Of a DNA stretch of 64,000 bases, positions 37,699-47,027 are shown in pieces. The stretch is from the NCBI RefSeq assembly GCF_015689195.1, contig NZ_CP065044.1:2046001-2110000 (forward strand), in the 5' to 3' direction. Every line of letters begins with the position of its first letter. Position 1 is the first letter of the stretch. The notes under the pieces were generated by a model that searched no databases, was not told the origin of the DNA, and worked only from the letters and a program-made list of their open reading frames with translations. The DNA comes from Pectobacterium aroidearum. GTDB taxonomy: Bacteria > Pseudomonadota > Gammaproteobacteria > Enterobacterales > Enterobacteriaceae. Made by a program: the position numbers and the translations under genes.

Positions 37699-39351
37699 TC
37701 AAGCGGCCAGAATGGTGTTCATGTCCTGTTCAACGGTGGTAATCGCCCGCATACCGAATTTCTCGTTCAGAATGGCGAGCAGGTTGTCCGTCAGGAAACC
37801 CGGAGCCGTCGGTCCGGTGTAGATGTTCTTCACGCCGAGGGACAATAGAGTAAGCAGGATGACGATCGCTTTCTGTTCAAACCACGACAGCACCAGACTT
37901 AGCGGCAGGTCGTTTACGCCACAGCCCAGTTTTTCTGCCAGTTTGACGGCCAGAATAATGGCGGAGTAGGCATCGTTACATTGGCCGACATCCAGCAGAC
38001 GCGGCAGGCCTTCCAGCGTACCGAAGTCCAGTTTGTTGAAACGGTATTTACCGCAGGCCAGCGTCATGATCAGGCAGTCCTGTGGAACGTTCAGCGTGAA
38101 GTCAGTGAAGTAGCTACGTTCTTCACGGCTACCGTCGCATCCGCCAACCAGGAAGACGTGGCGCAGTTTTTTCTGTGCGACCAGATCGATCACGGTGTCG
38201 GCGGCGCTCAGTAGAGTTTCGCGACCAAAGCCGACGGTGATCATGTGTTCGATTTCACTGTACGGGAAGCCAGCCAGACTCTGTGCCTGTTCGATCACTG
38301 GACTAAAATCGTCGCCTTCCAGATGGTTCACGCCCGGCCAGCCAACGATGCTGCGCGTCCAGATGCGGTCGCCGTAGTTACCGACGTTTGGATCGATAAT
38401 GCAGTTAGAGGTCATGACGATTGCGCCAGGGAATTTGGCGAATTCTGTCTGCTGGTTCTGCCAACCGCTGCCGTAGTTGCCCGCCAGATGCTTGAATTTT
38501 TTCAGCTCTGGGTAACCGTGTGCAGGCAGCATCTCGCCGTGCGTATAGATGTTGACGCCTGTCCCTTCAGTTTGTTCCAGCAGCATGCGCAGGTCTTTCA
38601 GGTCATGGCCGGAAATCAGAATCGCTTTACCTGCAATCGGACGGACGTTAACCGCAGTCGGCTGTGGGTTACCGTAAGCATCGGTTTCGCCACGGTCGAG
38701 GATTGCCATGACGTTGAAGTTCATTTTACCGATACCCATGGCGTTGTTCAGCAGGGTATCAACATCGGATGGCTGTGTGCCCAGCCATGCCATGAAAGCA
38801 TGATATTCGGCATAGATAGCGTCATCATACTGACCAAGAACGTGGGCGTGCTCCATATAGGCCGCCGCGCCTTTCAGGCCATAGAGGTTGAGCATGCGCA
38901 AGCCGTGAACATCATCGCCGACGATAGCTTTATCGCTGTCCAGCGCAAAATCCGCCGCCTGTTGCAGTAAGGTTGGAATATCGTTGCCAGCCAGTTGCAG
39001 CGCTGCCATTGGGTGATCTACGGTCGCGGTGGCATCGTGCAGACGGCAGCGAACCGCCAGAGACTCACGCAGTGTGATGGCTTCCTGTGCGTAGCCAATA
39101 ATGCGCTGGGAATCGAAGTTTACGTTGGTCAATGTAGAGAAGAAGGCGCGTGGTGCAAAATTGTCGACATCGTGATCGATGATATCCAGCTCGCGCGCTT
39201 TCAGCGCCCAGGCAGAAAGCCCTTGCAGCACAGCGACCAACAGGTCTTGCAGATCGGAGGTTTCTGCGGTTTTGCCGCACATGCCCTGCGCGTAAGAGCA
39301 GCCGTTTCCAACAGGGGTACGAATCGTTTGTTCACATTGCACACAAAACAT
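37699..39351 (-). CDS. hcp: Hybrid-cluster protein Hcp (hydroxylamine/NO reductase)
   Basis: Iron-sulfur-oxygen cluster protein of 550 residues that removes nitric oxide and reduces hydroxylamine under anaerobic conditions. The N-terminal cysteines MFCVQCEQT...[13 protein letters not shown] form the cubane cluster. The hybrid-cluster ligands are visible in [45 protein letters not shown] and DVGQCND. Length and sequence fit the class II-type enterobacterial enzyme. Upstream sites for NsrR and FNR are plausible. Confidence 0.96.
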   Translation of the reverse strand: MFCVQCEQTIRTPVGNGCSYAQGMCGKTAETSDLQDLLVAVLQGLSAWALKARELDIIDHDVDNFAPRAFFSTLTNVNFDSQRIIGYAQEAITLRESLAVRCRLHDATATVDHPMAALQLAGNDIPTLLQQAADFALDSDKAIVGDDVHGLRMLNLYGLKGAAAYMEHAHVLGQYDDAIYAEYHAFMAWLGTQPSDVDTLLNNAMGIGKMNFNVMAILDRGETDAYGNPQPTAVNVRPIAGKAILISGHDLKDLRMLLEQTEGTGVNIYTHGEMLPAHGYPELKKFKHLAGNYGSGWQNQQTEFAKFPGAIVMTSNCIIDPNVGNYGDRIWTRSIVGWPGVNHLEGDDFSPVIEQAQSLAGFPYSEIEHMITVGFGRETLLSAADTVIDLVAQKKLRHVFLVGGCDGSREERSYFTDFTLNVPQDCLIMTLACGKYRFNKLDFGTLEGLPRLLDVGQCNDAYSAIILAVKLAEKLGCGVNDLPLSLVLSWFEQKAIVILLTLLSLGVKNIYTGPTAPGFLTDNLLAILNEKFGMRAITTVEQDMNTILAA

Positions 39352-39368
39352 AATGACTTCCTTTTTTT

Positions 39369-39391
39369 AAGTTGCATTTAAAATGCTTGTT
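39369..39391. promoter_or_regulatory. Candidate NsrR operator upstream of hcp
   Basis: AAGTTGCATTT-A-AAATGCTTGTT is a near-palindrome with the AA(N3)GCATTT half-sites of the NsrR consensus, 18 bases before the hcp start codon. This agrees with the known NsrR control of hcp-hcr in enterobacteria. The match was read by eye. Confidence 0.6.
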
Positions 39392-39451
39392 TAAAGCATA
39401 GTGTCAGCCGAGGCAGGTAAAAAGGCTTTTTTACTGCAACTTTAGGTAAAT

Positions 39452-39465
39452 TTGATTTAGCGCAA
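39452..39465. promoter_or_regulatory. FNR-like site upstream of hcp
   Basis: TTGATTTAGCGCAA matches TTGAT-N4-ATCAA at 12 of 14 positions, one half-site being perfect. Anaerobic activation of hcp by FNR is known in E. coli. The distance to a promoter could not be fixed. Confidence 0.4.
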
Positions 39466-39540
39466 TTTTGATGATGGGCAATGAAAATCACTCTCAATCA
39501 CGGCCCATAAAAGCAGGGAGAAACGACGTCCAGTGTGTAC

Positions 39541-40440
39541 TTATGAGGAAAATAGCGCCATCAGTATCGGTGCGGCGAGGCTTAATAAGAAACCATGTAC
39601 GATGGCGGCGGGTACGATATCGATACCTGCGCTGCGCTGTAAAACGGGCAGCGTGAAATCCATTGATGTTGCGCCGCAAAGCCCTAATGCAAAGGAACGG
39701 TTACGCTGTGCCAGCGCGGGAACGAGCATGATAGCCAGCAGTTCGCGGGTCAGATCGTTGAAAAACGCCGCGCTGCCGATGACGGGCCCAAGCGCGTCGG
39801 TCAGCAGAATGCCAGACAGCGAATACCACCCATAGCCTGATGCCATCGCCAGACCGGTTTTCAGCGGCAGCCCCAACACCCACGCAGCCAGCAGTCCGCC
39901 GCCCAGCGCGCTGATACCGACGATGAGCGCGATGACCAGACCGCGACGGTTTAATACGATTTGGCGCAGCGTCATCCCACTGTTACGCAGTTGGACGCCC
40001 ACCAGGAATAACAGAAAAATCAGGGCATATTCGCTGCCTTTGCTGGCATAGGTGAACCCTGACCAGTGCGTTAATCCAAGTAAAAAACCACCGAATACCA
40101 CGCTGCAAAGTTTGAACGATTCAAGGATCATACGCAGTCGGGAAGGTGGGGTATCGTCTTTGTACTTGCTGCGCCACGCACTGCGCTTTTCCCATAGCCA
40201 AAGGGCAACACCGTTGGCCGCGACAATACAGACGGCGAAGACGGCGGTGTAGCGGAAGATCAGTAACAAATTGCTGCTGATATTTTCCAGAAAGGCCAGA
40301 CTTATTCCCATCAAAAACAGAATAACGTACACCATCCAGCTCAGCAGTTGGTTAATCAACTGTAATGTTTTTTTGGCGCGCAGCGGCACCAGATAGCCAA
40401 TGATGAGCGGTAATAAAATAATTAATAATCCTGAATACAT
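39541..40440 (-). CDS. lysO: L-lysine exporter LysO (YbjE)
   Basis: Inner-membrane exporter of 299 residues that confers resistance to the lysine analogue thialysine in E. coli. Eight or so hydrophobic segments are visible. Conserved blocks include MYSGLLIILLPLIIGYLVPL, LLSWMVYVILFLMGISLAF, LRQIVLNRRG, GWYSLSGILLTD and GLCGATSMDFTLPVLQ. The start is ATG 40440; the frame has one more codon, a GTG. It is divergent from ybjD. In E. coli aqpZ lies between them; it is missing here. Confidence 0.93.
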   Translation of the reverse strand: MYSGLLIILLPLIIGYLVPLRAKKTLQLINQLLSWMVYVILFLMGISLAFLENISSNLLLIFRYTAVFAVCIVAANGVALWLWEKRSAWRSKYKDDTPPSRLRMILESFKLCSVVFGGFLLGLTHWSGFTYASKGSEYALIFLLFLVGVQLRNSGMTLRQIVLNRRGLVIALIVGISALGGGLLAAWVLGLPLKTGLAMASGYGWYSLSGILLTDALGPVIGSAAFFNDLTRELLAIMLVPALAQRNRSFALGLCGATSMDFTLPVLQRSAGIDIVPAAIVHGFLLSLAAPILMALFSS

Positions 40441-40752
40441 CACAGAATTGATGTCCTTACGCGAGAAAAACGGCGCTAACCCGTATTTTAGGATGAGCTG
40501 GGGCTACCGTAGTCAGACAGTGAGGCTTTTCTTCTTCATTTCTATCCCCGATAGACATCGACACGGCGGAAACACAAACCGTTCATTGACAACATCGTGG
40601 GATTCATCGGCTACACTTGGCGGGAAGAAAAACGATAATTTATTAAAATTAAACAAATTATCGGAGTGAGTAAAGCGCTGTCTGGCAGGATGTTCTCTAT
40701 GATGGGCATTCTGGCAGCAGAAAACCGCAGGCAGCCGCTACAGGAGAGAAGG

Positions 40753-42417
40753 ATGCATCTGGAAAGTATTGAAATCCTGGGATTTCGGGGAATCAATCGT
40801 CTGTCGCTGGCGTTGGACGAGAATAACGTACTGATTGGTGAGAACGCCTGGGGGAAATCGAGCCTGCTGGATGCGCTCTCGCTGCTGCTGGCACCGACAT
40901 TGCCGCTTTATCATTTTGATATGCAGGATTTTCACTTCACTCCGGGGGATGAAAATAGTCGGGAAAAGCATCTTCAGATTATTTTCACGTTTTGTGAAAC
41001 CGCACCTGGCCACCATTTATCTCCGCGCTACCGTTCGCTTAGCCCTGTTTGGGTGGAAGGCGAGTCATCGCTATACCGCATTTTCTATCGGCTGGAAGGT
41101 GAGGTGGACGAAAGCCAGTCGGTTTTTACCTGGCGTAGCTTTCTGGACGCCGACGGGCACCCGATACCGCTGGATGATATTGATGAACTGGCGAGAGAGA
41201 TTATCCGCCTGCATCCGGTGCTGCGGCTGCGCGACGCGCGTTTTATGCGGCGTCTGCGTTCCGGAACACTGGCGGCGACGTTAGATAACAGTAATGAAAA
41301 GCTGGCCCAGCAGTTTGAGCAACTGATGCGCGAGCTGGCGCAAAACCCGCAGAAGCTGACGGATAAAGAGTTGCGGCATGGTCTGGTGGCGATGCGGCAA
41401 TTACTGGAGCACTATTTTTCCGAGCAGAATGCCACGGGGAACGACCGACGCCACCATCGTCATGCGCGAGCACACAACGGTAAATCGTGGCGGTCGCTGG
41501 ACAATATCAACCGCCTGATTGCCGATCCAAATAGCCGCAGCCGGCGCATTATCCTGCTGGAGCTATTTTCTACGTTGTTACAGGCGAAAGGGTCGGTAGC
41601 GCTGGATCCGCATGCCCGTCCGCTTTTGCTGATTGAAGACCCCGAAACCCGCCTGCACCCGATTATGCTATCCGTCGCCTGGGGGCTTCTGGTGCAGTTG
41701 CCGCTCCAAAAAGTCACGACAACGAATTCGGGAGAGCTGCTGTCGCTGGTGCCGATGGAGCACGTGTGCCGTCTGGTGCGGGAATCTTCACGGGTTGCGA
41801 CATATCGCATTGGTCGTCAGGGCATGAGTGCGGAAGACAGCCGGCGCATTGCGTTTCATATTCGTCTGAATCGACCCGCTTCACTTTTCGCACGCTGCTG
41901 GCTGCTGGTGGAGGGGGAAACCGAAGTCTGGATGCTGAATGAACTGGCGCGCCAATGTGGGCACCATTTTGAGGCGGAAGGGGTGAAGGTGATTGAGTTT
42001 GCCCAATCCGGGCTCCGGCCATTGCTGAGGTTCGCACGGCGTATGGGGATTGAATGGCATGTGCTGGTCGATGGCGACGACGCGGGGAAAAAGTATGCCG
42101 CGACGGCGAAAAGCATGTTAACCGTTCAGGACGAGAGCGAGCGCGATCATCTGACCGTCTTGCCCGCATCGGACATGGAACACTATATGTATCGTGAGGG
42201 GTTCAGCCACGTTTATCACCGCACCGCGCAGTTGCCGGAGAAAGTGCCGCTATCGATGCACAAAATCATCATCAAGGCGATTCATCGTTCATCCAAGCCC
42301 GATCTGGCGATTGAGGTGGCGATGGAGGCAGCAGCGATGGGCAGCGATGCAATCCCACCGCTTATACGCAGCATGTTCTCCCGCGTCCTGTGGTTGGCCC
42401 GCGGACGTGCGGATTAG
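40753..42417 (+). CDS. ybjD: OLD-family ATP-dependent endonuclease YbjD
   Basis: Protein of 554 residues. An N-terminal ABC-type ATPase (Walker A GENAWGKSS near residue 32, LLLIEDPETRLHPIM as Walker B/D-loop) is fused to a C-terminal TOPRIM domain (LLVEGETEVW, HVLVDGDDAGKKYA). This is the OLD nuclease architecture. I start at ATG 40753 (MHLESIEILGFRGINRL) behind AGGAG, matching E. coli YbjD; the frame is open from 40666. It is present across enterobacteria at this locus without a UvrD-like partner gene, so it is a class 1-like single-gene OLD protein. The cellular role is unknown; a repair or defence role is possible. Confidence 0.9.
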   Translation: MHLESIEILGFRGINRLSLALDENNVLIGENAWGKSSLLDALSLLLAPTLPLYHFDMQDFHFTPGDENSREKHLQIIFTFCETAPGHHLSPRYRSLSPVWVEGESSLYRIFYRLEGEVDESQSVFTWRSFLDADGHPIPLDDIDELAREIIRLHPVLRLRDARFMRRLRSGTLAATLDNSNEKLAQQFEQLMRELAQNPQKLTDKELRHGLVAMRQLLEHYFSEQNATGNDRRHHRHARAHNGKSWRSLDNINRLIADPNSRSRRIILLELFSTLLQAKGSVALDPHARPLLLIEDPETRLHPIMLSVAWGLLVQLPLQKVTTTNSGELLSLVPMEHVCRLVRESSRVATYRIGRQGMSAEDSRRIAFHIRLNRPASLFARCWLLVEGETEVWMLNELARQCGHHFEAEGVKVIEFAQSGLRPLLRFARRMGIEWHVLVDGDDAGKKYAATAKSMLTVQDESERDHLTVLPASDMEHYMYREGFSHVYHRTAQLPEKVPLSMHKIIIKAIHRSSKPDLAIEVAMEAAAMGSDAIPPLIRSMFSRVLWLARGRAD

Positions 42418-42433
42418 CGTGATACAGAAATAA

Positions 42434-42463
42434 AAATGCCGTTCAGTGTGCTGAACGGCATTT
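42434..42463. terminator. Bidirectional terminator between ybjD and cspD
   Basis: A 13-bp perfect stem AAATGCCGTTCAG / CTGAACGGCATTT with a TGTG loop lies between the convergent genes and has A- and T-rich flanks on both sides. Confidence 0.8.
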
Positions 42464-42530
42464 GTCGCATTATAGTCATTTTACGGTTTAGCGTAGGTAT
42501 TCTGAGTAAACGTGTAGGGTGTAGAAGGGA

Positions 42531-42752
42531 TCAGGATGCGGCCTCGGCGACTTGCGGGACGATCAGGCAAGCGTGATTACCTTTCGGCCCTTGATGAACA
42601 TCAAACCTGACAACCTGTCCGGCTTTCAGAGTCCGGTAGCCATCCATTTGAATGGTTGAGTAGTGCGCGAAAATATCGTCACCACCCCCTTCTGGACAGA
42701 TAAAACCAAACCCTTTGGCATTATTGAACCATTTAACAGTACCTGTCTCCAT
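42531..42752 (-). CDS. cspD: Cold-shock-like protein CspD
   Basis: Single-stranded nucleic-acid-binding protein of 73 residues that inhibits DNA replication in stationary phase in E. coli. The RNP1 motif KGFGFI and the RNP2 motif DIFAHY are intact, and the longer acidic-poor tail (PQVAEAAS) distinguishes CspD from CspA. It is divergent from clpS-clpA as in E. coli. Confidence 0.95.
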   Translation of the reverse strand: METGTVKWFNNAKGFGFICPEGGGDDIFAHYSTIQMDGYRTLKAGQVVRFDVHQGPKGNHACLIVPQVAEAAS

Positions 42753-43173
42753 GCATTGACATCCTTCGCAAGAGTATTCTTTTCAGTAAGGTGTGGTTAT
42801 TTGGTTACTACGAATACGAATTGATTAAAACCCCATCAATTCATCCGTACACTTTAGTGAAATCGATCCCGGCGTCAAGCGATCCACCGCGTGGTGTTGA
42901 GGGGAGTTTGTCAAAGTTTGATGCAGGTAACGCTATTGATGAACCGACGATCGCGTTGCGTACTCAAGATATCGGTTACAGGCCTTGAATTTTGCTTTCC
43001 AGGAACCATTTATTCCCTCAGGTGGTAAAATAAAAAGTAGACGTGATACTGTAAATGTAGAGATACCCGTCATCTTTCAAGTCGCAGGCGCGCATTTCCT
43101 GCTTCTCGAATCTATTGGGAATAAACAGACGAATTCGCGCGCCGCGGTATTCGTTACAAGATGTGGATAGAGA
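42753..43173. other. Divergent cspD/clpS regulatory region
   Basis: About 420 non-coding bases. No gene with family support is present. A segment at 43062-43092 (GATACCCGTCATCTTTCAAG...) resembles 20362-20391 upstream of nfsA, suggesting a dispersed repeat remnant. Promoters for both genes must lie here but I could not place them confidently. Confidence 0.45.
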
Positions 43174-43494
43174 ATGGGAAACAACAGTACGTGGTCACAA
43201 TCTGAGAACCTGACCGCCGATAAACAGAAAGAAAAATTGCAGCCGCCATCCATGTACAACGTGGTGTTGAATAATGATGATTACACCCCGATGGAATTTG
43301 TTATTGACGTTCTGCAAAAGTTCTTTTCTTATGATATTGAACGTGCCACACAGCTTATGTTAACCGTGCATTATCAGGGGAAAGCGATTTGTGGCGTATT
43401 CAGCGCTGAAGTGGCTGAGACCAAGGTCGTACAAGTCAATCGTTATGCCAGAGAAAACGAGCACCCGCTGCTCTGTACGCTGGAAAAAGCCTGA
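43174..43494 (+). CDS. clpS: ClpS adaptor protein
   Basis: Adaptor of 106 residues that delivers N-end-rule substrates to ClpAP. The flexible N-terminus is followed by the core: [20 protein letters not shown], which includes the NDDYT segment that binds N-terminal hydrophobic residues. [20 protein letters not shown] follows. It precedes clpA by 29 bases in the same direction, the conserved enterobacterial arrangement. Confidence 0.96.
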   Translation: MGNNSTWSQSENLTADKQKEKLQPPSMYNVVLNNDDYTPMEFVIDVLQKFFSYDIERATQLMLTVHYQGKAICGVFSAEVAETKVVQVNRYARENEHPLLCTLEKA

Positions 43495-43523
43495 AGTCAG
43501 GCGTTTTATTGGGAGAGGTGCCT

Positions 43524-45797
43524 ATGCTCAATCAAGAACTGGAACTCAGTCTCAACATGGCTTTCGCCAGAGCGCGTGAGCACCGACACGAGTTTATGAC
43601 CGTGGAGCACCTGCTGTTAGCACTGCTCAGTAACCCAGCCGCCCGTGAAGCATTGGAAGCCTGTACGGTAGATTTAGCCGCGCTGCGCCAGGAACTGGAA
43701 GCGTTCATTGAGCAGACCACACCAACATTACCGCAAAGTGACGACGAGCGAGAAACTCAGCCTACGCTCAGCTTCCAACGCGTACTCCAACGCGCCGTCT
43801 TCCATGTGCAGTCTTCCGGCCGCAGCGAAGTGTCCGGCGCTAACGTTCTGGTCGCGATTTTTAGCGAGCAGGAATCTCAGGCTGCCTACCTGCTGCGCAA
43901 GCATGACGTCAGCCGTCTGGATGTGGTGAACTTTATTTCCCACGGCACGCGTAAAGAAGAAACCGATCAGGCGCCGAACCCTGAAAATCCCGTCAATGAA
44001 GAACAGGCAGGAGGGGAAGATCGTATGGAAAACTTCACCACCAATCTGAATCAACTGGCTCGCGTTGGCGGTATCGATCCGCTCATTGGCCGGGATAAAG
44101 AACTGGAGCGCACGATTCAGGTCTTGTGCCGCCGTCGTAAAAATAACCCGCTGCTGGTCGGCGAATCCGGTGTGGGCAAAACCGCGATTGCTGAAGGGCT
44201 GGCCTGGCGTATTGTGCAGGGCGATGTACCGGAAGTGATGGCGGAATGCACGTTGTACTCGCTGGACATCGGTGCGCTGCTGGCAGGCACCAAATACCGC
44301 GGTGACTTTGAAAAACGCTTCAAGGCGCTGCTGAAACAGCTCGAACAAGATAAAAACAGTATTCTGTTCATTGATGAAATTCACACGATCATCGGCGCAG
44401 GCGCTGCGTCCGGCGGTCAGGTTGATGCCGCTAATCTGATTAAACCGCTGCTTTCCAGCGGCAAGATCCGCGTCATCGGTTCAACCACCTATCAGGAGTT
44501 CAGCAATATCTTTGAAAAGGATCGGGCGCTGGCGCGTCGTTTCCAGAAAATTGATATCACTGAACCTAGTGTGGAAGAAACCATACAAATCATTAATGGT
44601 CTGAAGCCGAAGTATGAGGCTCACCATGATGTTCGCTATACGTCGAAAGCGATTCGTGCGGCGGTAGAGTTGGCGGTGAAATATATCAACGACCGTCATC
44701 TGCCGGATAAGGCGATTGATGTGATCGATGAAGCGGGCGCACGCAGCCGTCTGGTGCCAATCAGCAAACGGAAGAAAACGGTTAATGTGAGTGACATCGA
44801 ATCTGTTGTCGCCCGTATTGCCCGTATTCCAGAAAAAACCGTCTCCGCCAGCGATCGCGATGTGCTGAAGAACCTCAGCGATCGCCTGAAAATGCTGGTG
44901 TTCGGACAGGATAAGGCTATCGAAGCGCTCTCTGAGTCTATCAAGATGAGCCGAGCAGGGCTGGGTCAGGAGCGTAAGCCGGTTGGTTCCTTCCTGTTCG
45001 CGGGTCCTACCGGTGTCGGTAAGACGGAAGTGACGTTACAACTGGCGAAAGCGCTGGATATTGAACTGCTGCGCTTTGATATGTCTGAATACATGGAGCG
45101 CCACACGGTCAGTCGCCTGATTGGTGCGCCTCCGGGCTATGTGGGCTACGATCAGGGCGGCCTGCTGACGGATGCCGTGATTAAGCATCCTCATGCGGTG
45201 CTGCTGCTGGATGAAATTGAGAAAGCGCATCCGGACGTCTTTAACCTGCTGTTGCAGGTGATGGATAACGGTACGCTGACGGACAACAATGGCCGTAAAG
45301 CGGATTTCCGTAATGTCATTGTCGTCATGACCACCAACGCGGGCGTGCGGGAAACACAGCGTAAATCCATCGGTATCATCCATCAGGACAATAGCAGCGA
45401 TGCGATGGAAGAGATCAAGAAGGTATTTACGCCGGAATTCCGTAACCGTCTGGATGGCATTATCTGGTTCAACCATCTGTCGACTGACGTCATTCAGCAG
45501 GTTGTCGACAAATTTATCGTAGAACTTCAGGCGCAACTGGATGCGAAAGGCGTGTCGCTGGAAGTCAGTGATGAAGCGCGTAACTGGCTGGCAGAAAAAG
45601 GCTACGACAAAGCGATGGGTGCCCGACCGATGGCGCGCGTAATGCAGGAAAGCCTCAAGAAACCTCTGGCCAACGAGCTGCTGTTTGGTTCACTGGTAGA
45701 TGGTGGTTCTGTCACGGTAGAACTGGATAAAGAGACGCAGCAGTTGACCTACGGCTTCAAGAGTGCGCAGAAGCGGAAAGCGGAAAGCGTTAATTAA
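43524..45797 (+). CDS. clpA: ATP-dependent Clp protease ATP-binding subunit ClpA
   Basis: AAA+ unfoldase of 757 residues that feeds ClpP. The N-domain (two Clp_N repeats, about 1-145) binds ClpS. D1 has Walker A GESGVGKT and D2 has GPTGVGKT. The arginine-finger and pore-loop regions (KYRGDFEKRFK; GAPPGYVGYDQGG) are present. The D2 domain contains the IGF/L-type ClpP-binding loop region (RKSIGIIHQD). The start is ATG 43524 (MLNQELELS) after GGGAGAGG, as in E. coli; the frame opens five codons earlier. Confidence 0.96.
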   Translation: MLNQELELSLNMAFARAREHRHEFMTVEHLLLALLSNPAAREALEACTVDLAALRQELEAFIEQTTPTLPQSDDERETQPTLSFQRVLQRAVFHVQSSGRSEVSGANVLVAIFSEQESQAAYLLRKHDVSRLDVVNFISHGTRKEETDQAPNPENPVNEEQAGGEDRMENFTTNLNQLARVGGIDPLIGRDKELERTIQVLCRRRKNNPLLVGESGVGKTAIAEGLAWRIVQGDVPEVMAECTLYSLDIGALLAGTKYRGDFEKRFKALLKQLEQDKNSILFIDEIHTIIGAGAASGGQVDAANLIKPLLSSGKIRVIGSTTYQEFSNIFEKDRALARRFQKIDITEPSVEETIQIINGLKPKYEAHHDVRYTSKAIRAAVELAVKYINDRHLPDKAIDVIDEAGARSRLVPISKRKKTVNVSDIESVVARIARIPEKTVSASDRDVLKNLSDRLKMLVFGQDKAIEALSESIKMSRAGLGQERKPVGSFLFAGPTGVGKTEVTLQLAKALDIELLRFDMSEYMERHTVSRLIGAPPGYVGYDQGGLLTDAVIKHPHAVLLLDEIEKAHPDVFNLLLQVMDNGTLTDNNGRKADFRNVIVVMTTNAGVRETQRKSIGIIHQDNSSDAMEEIKKVFTPEFRNRLDGIIWFNHLSTDVIQQVVDKFIVELQAQLDAKGVSLEVSDEARNWLAEKGYDKAMGARPMARVMQESLKKPLANELLFGSLVDGGSVTVELDKETQQLTYGFKSAQKRKAESVN

Positions 45798-45816
45798 TCA
45801 ATATCGTTTGATACCT

Positions 45817-45845
45817 AAAAGGGATGCTGAGGCATCCCTTTTTTA
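45817..45845 (+). terminator. Terminator of clpA
   Basis: AAAAGGGATGC-TGAG-GCATCCCTTTT with a further T-run forms an 11-bp stem, 19 bases after the clpA stop codon. It is a strong intrinsic terminator. Confidence 0.9.
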
Positions 45846-45956
45846 CATCCCTTTGCCAGACTCTCTCCCAAAAACAAAAGCCCTTGCCATGAAGGGAAGG
45901 GCTGGGGAGGGTGTCACATCCTCGTATATCGCTGTTATCAGCGATGGGCGAACCGG

Positions 45957-46193
<237 letters not shown>

Positions 46194-46288
46194 CTACCTT
46201 TATTTTTTAACCGCAAGATAATGCCGAAAAACCGCCATTATGTAAAGAAGCGTTCACGTTTGGGGGATTATTTACCCGCTTTTCTCTG

Positions 46289-46993
46289 TCATAGCGTCGG
46301 TTCGGCGAGCTGTTGGGGGCGCCAGCAGCCGTCGTCGACGGTGAGATCCTGCCACTGAGAAAGCTGTTGCAGGAAGCTATCGCGAGAGATTTCACTTACG
46401 CCCAGCGACGCGGTATGGGCGTTTAACACCTGACAATCAATTAAATGACCACCGTGGCGAATAAAATGTTGTTGAAACGCCAGCAGCGCGTATTTTGACG
46501 CATTATCCGTACGGCTGAACATCGATTCACCGCAAAATAATCTTCCTTGTTCAACGCCATATAGCCCACCAACCAGTTTGTCATCCTGCCATACTTCGAC
46601 AGAGTGTGCCTTGCCGGCCAAATGAAGCTGGCGATAGGCTGAGATAATCTCCGACGTAATCCAGGTGCCGTCATGGTGCTCGTGCGCACAGGCGTGAATG
46701 ACGTCATCAAACGCCTGATTCAGCGTGGCGTGAAACGTATGGCGCTTCAGAAACTTTTTCATACTGCGGCTGACATGGAGTTCATCAGGAAACAGCACTG
46801 CACGCGGATTCGGAGACCACCATAAAATAGGCTCACCGGGAGAGAACCAGGGGAAAATTCCCTGTCGGTAAGCCGCTTTTAACCGGGCAACGGAGAGATC
46901 GCCGCCAACGGCCAGCAGGCCGTTGGGGTCATCCAATGCATGATTCGGGTCAGGAAACTGAAGCGATTGAGACGATAGTTGGTATAGACGCAT
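46289..46993 (-). CDS. aat: Leucyl/phenylalanyl-tRNA-protein transferase Aat
   Basis: N-end-rule enzyme of 234 residues that adds Leu or Phe to proteins with N-terminal Arg or Lys, marking them for ClpAPS. Conserved blocks are [52 protein letters not shown] and [14 protein letters not shown]. The start is ATG 46993 (MRLYQLS); the frame has a TTG three codons earlier. Its product works with the ClpS-ClpA pair encoded about 2 kb away. Confidence 0.95.
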   Translation of the reverse strand: MRLYQLSSQSLQFPDPNHALDDPNGLLAVGGDLSVARLKAAYRQGIFPWFSPGEPILWWSPNPRAVLFPDELHVSRSMKKFLKRHTFHATLNQAFDDVIHACAHEHHDGTWITSEIISAYRQLHLAGKAHSVEVWQDDKLVGGLYGVEQGRLFCGESMFSRTDNASKYALLAFQQHFIRHGGHLIDCQVLNAHTASLGVSEISRDSFLQQLSQWQDLTVDDGCWRPQQLAEPTL

Positions 46994-47027
46994 GTTTTTC
47001 AAACGTTGTGTTTCAACTGAGTTTGCC

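Noticed and set aside
40441-40620. Possible lysine riboswitch in the lysO leader
   Set aside because: The conserved core and junction sequences of the lysine riboswitch were not found on the minus strand.
45798-45956. Possible serW tRNA between clpA and infA, as in E. coli
   Set aside because: No T-loop GGTTCGAATC-type sequence or acceptor stem could be found. The region holds the clpA terminator and a second, weaker AGCCCTT/AAGGGCT hairpin.
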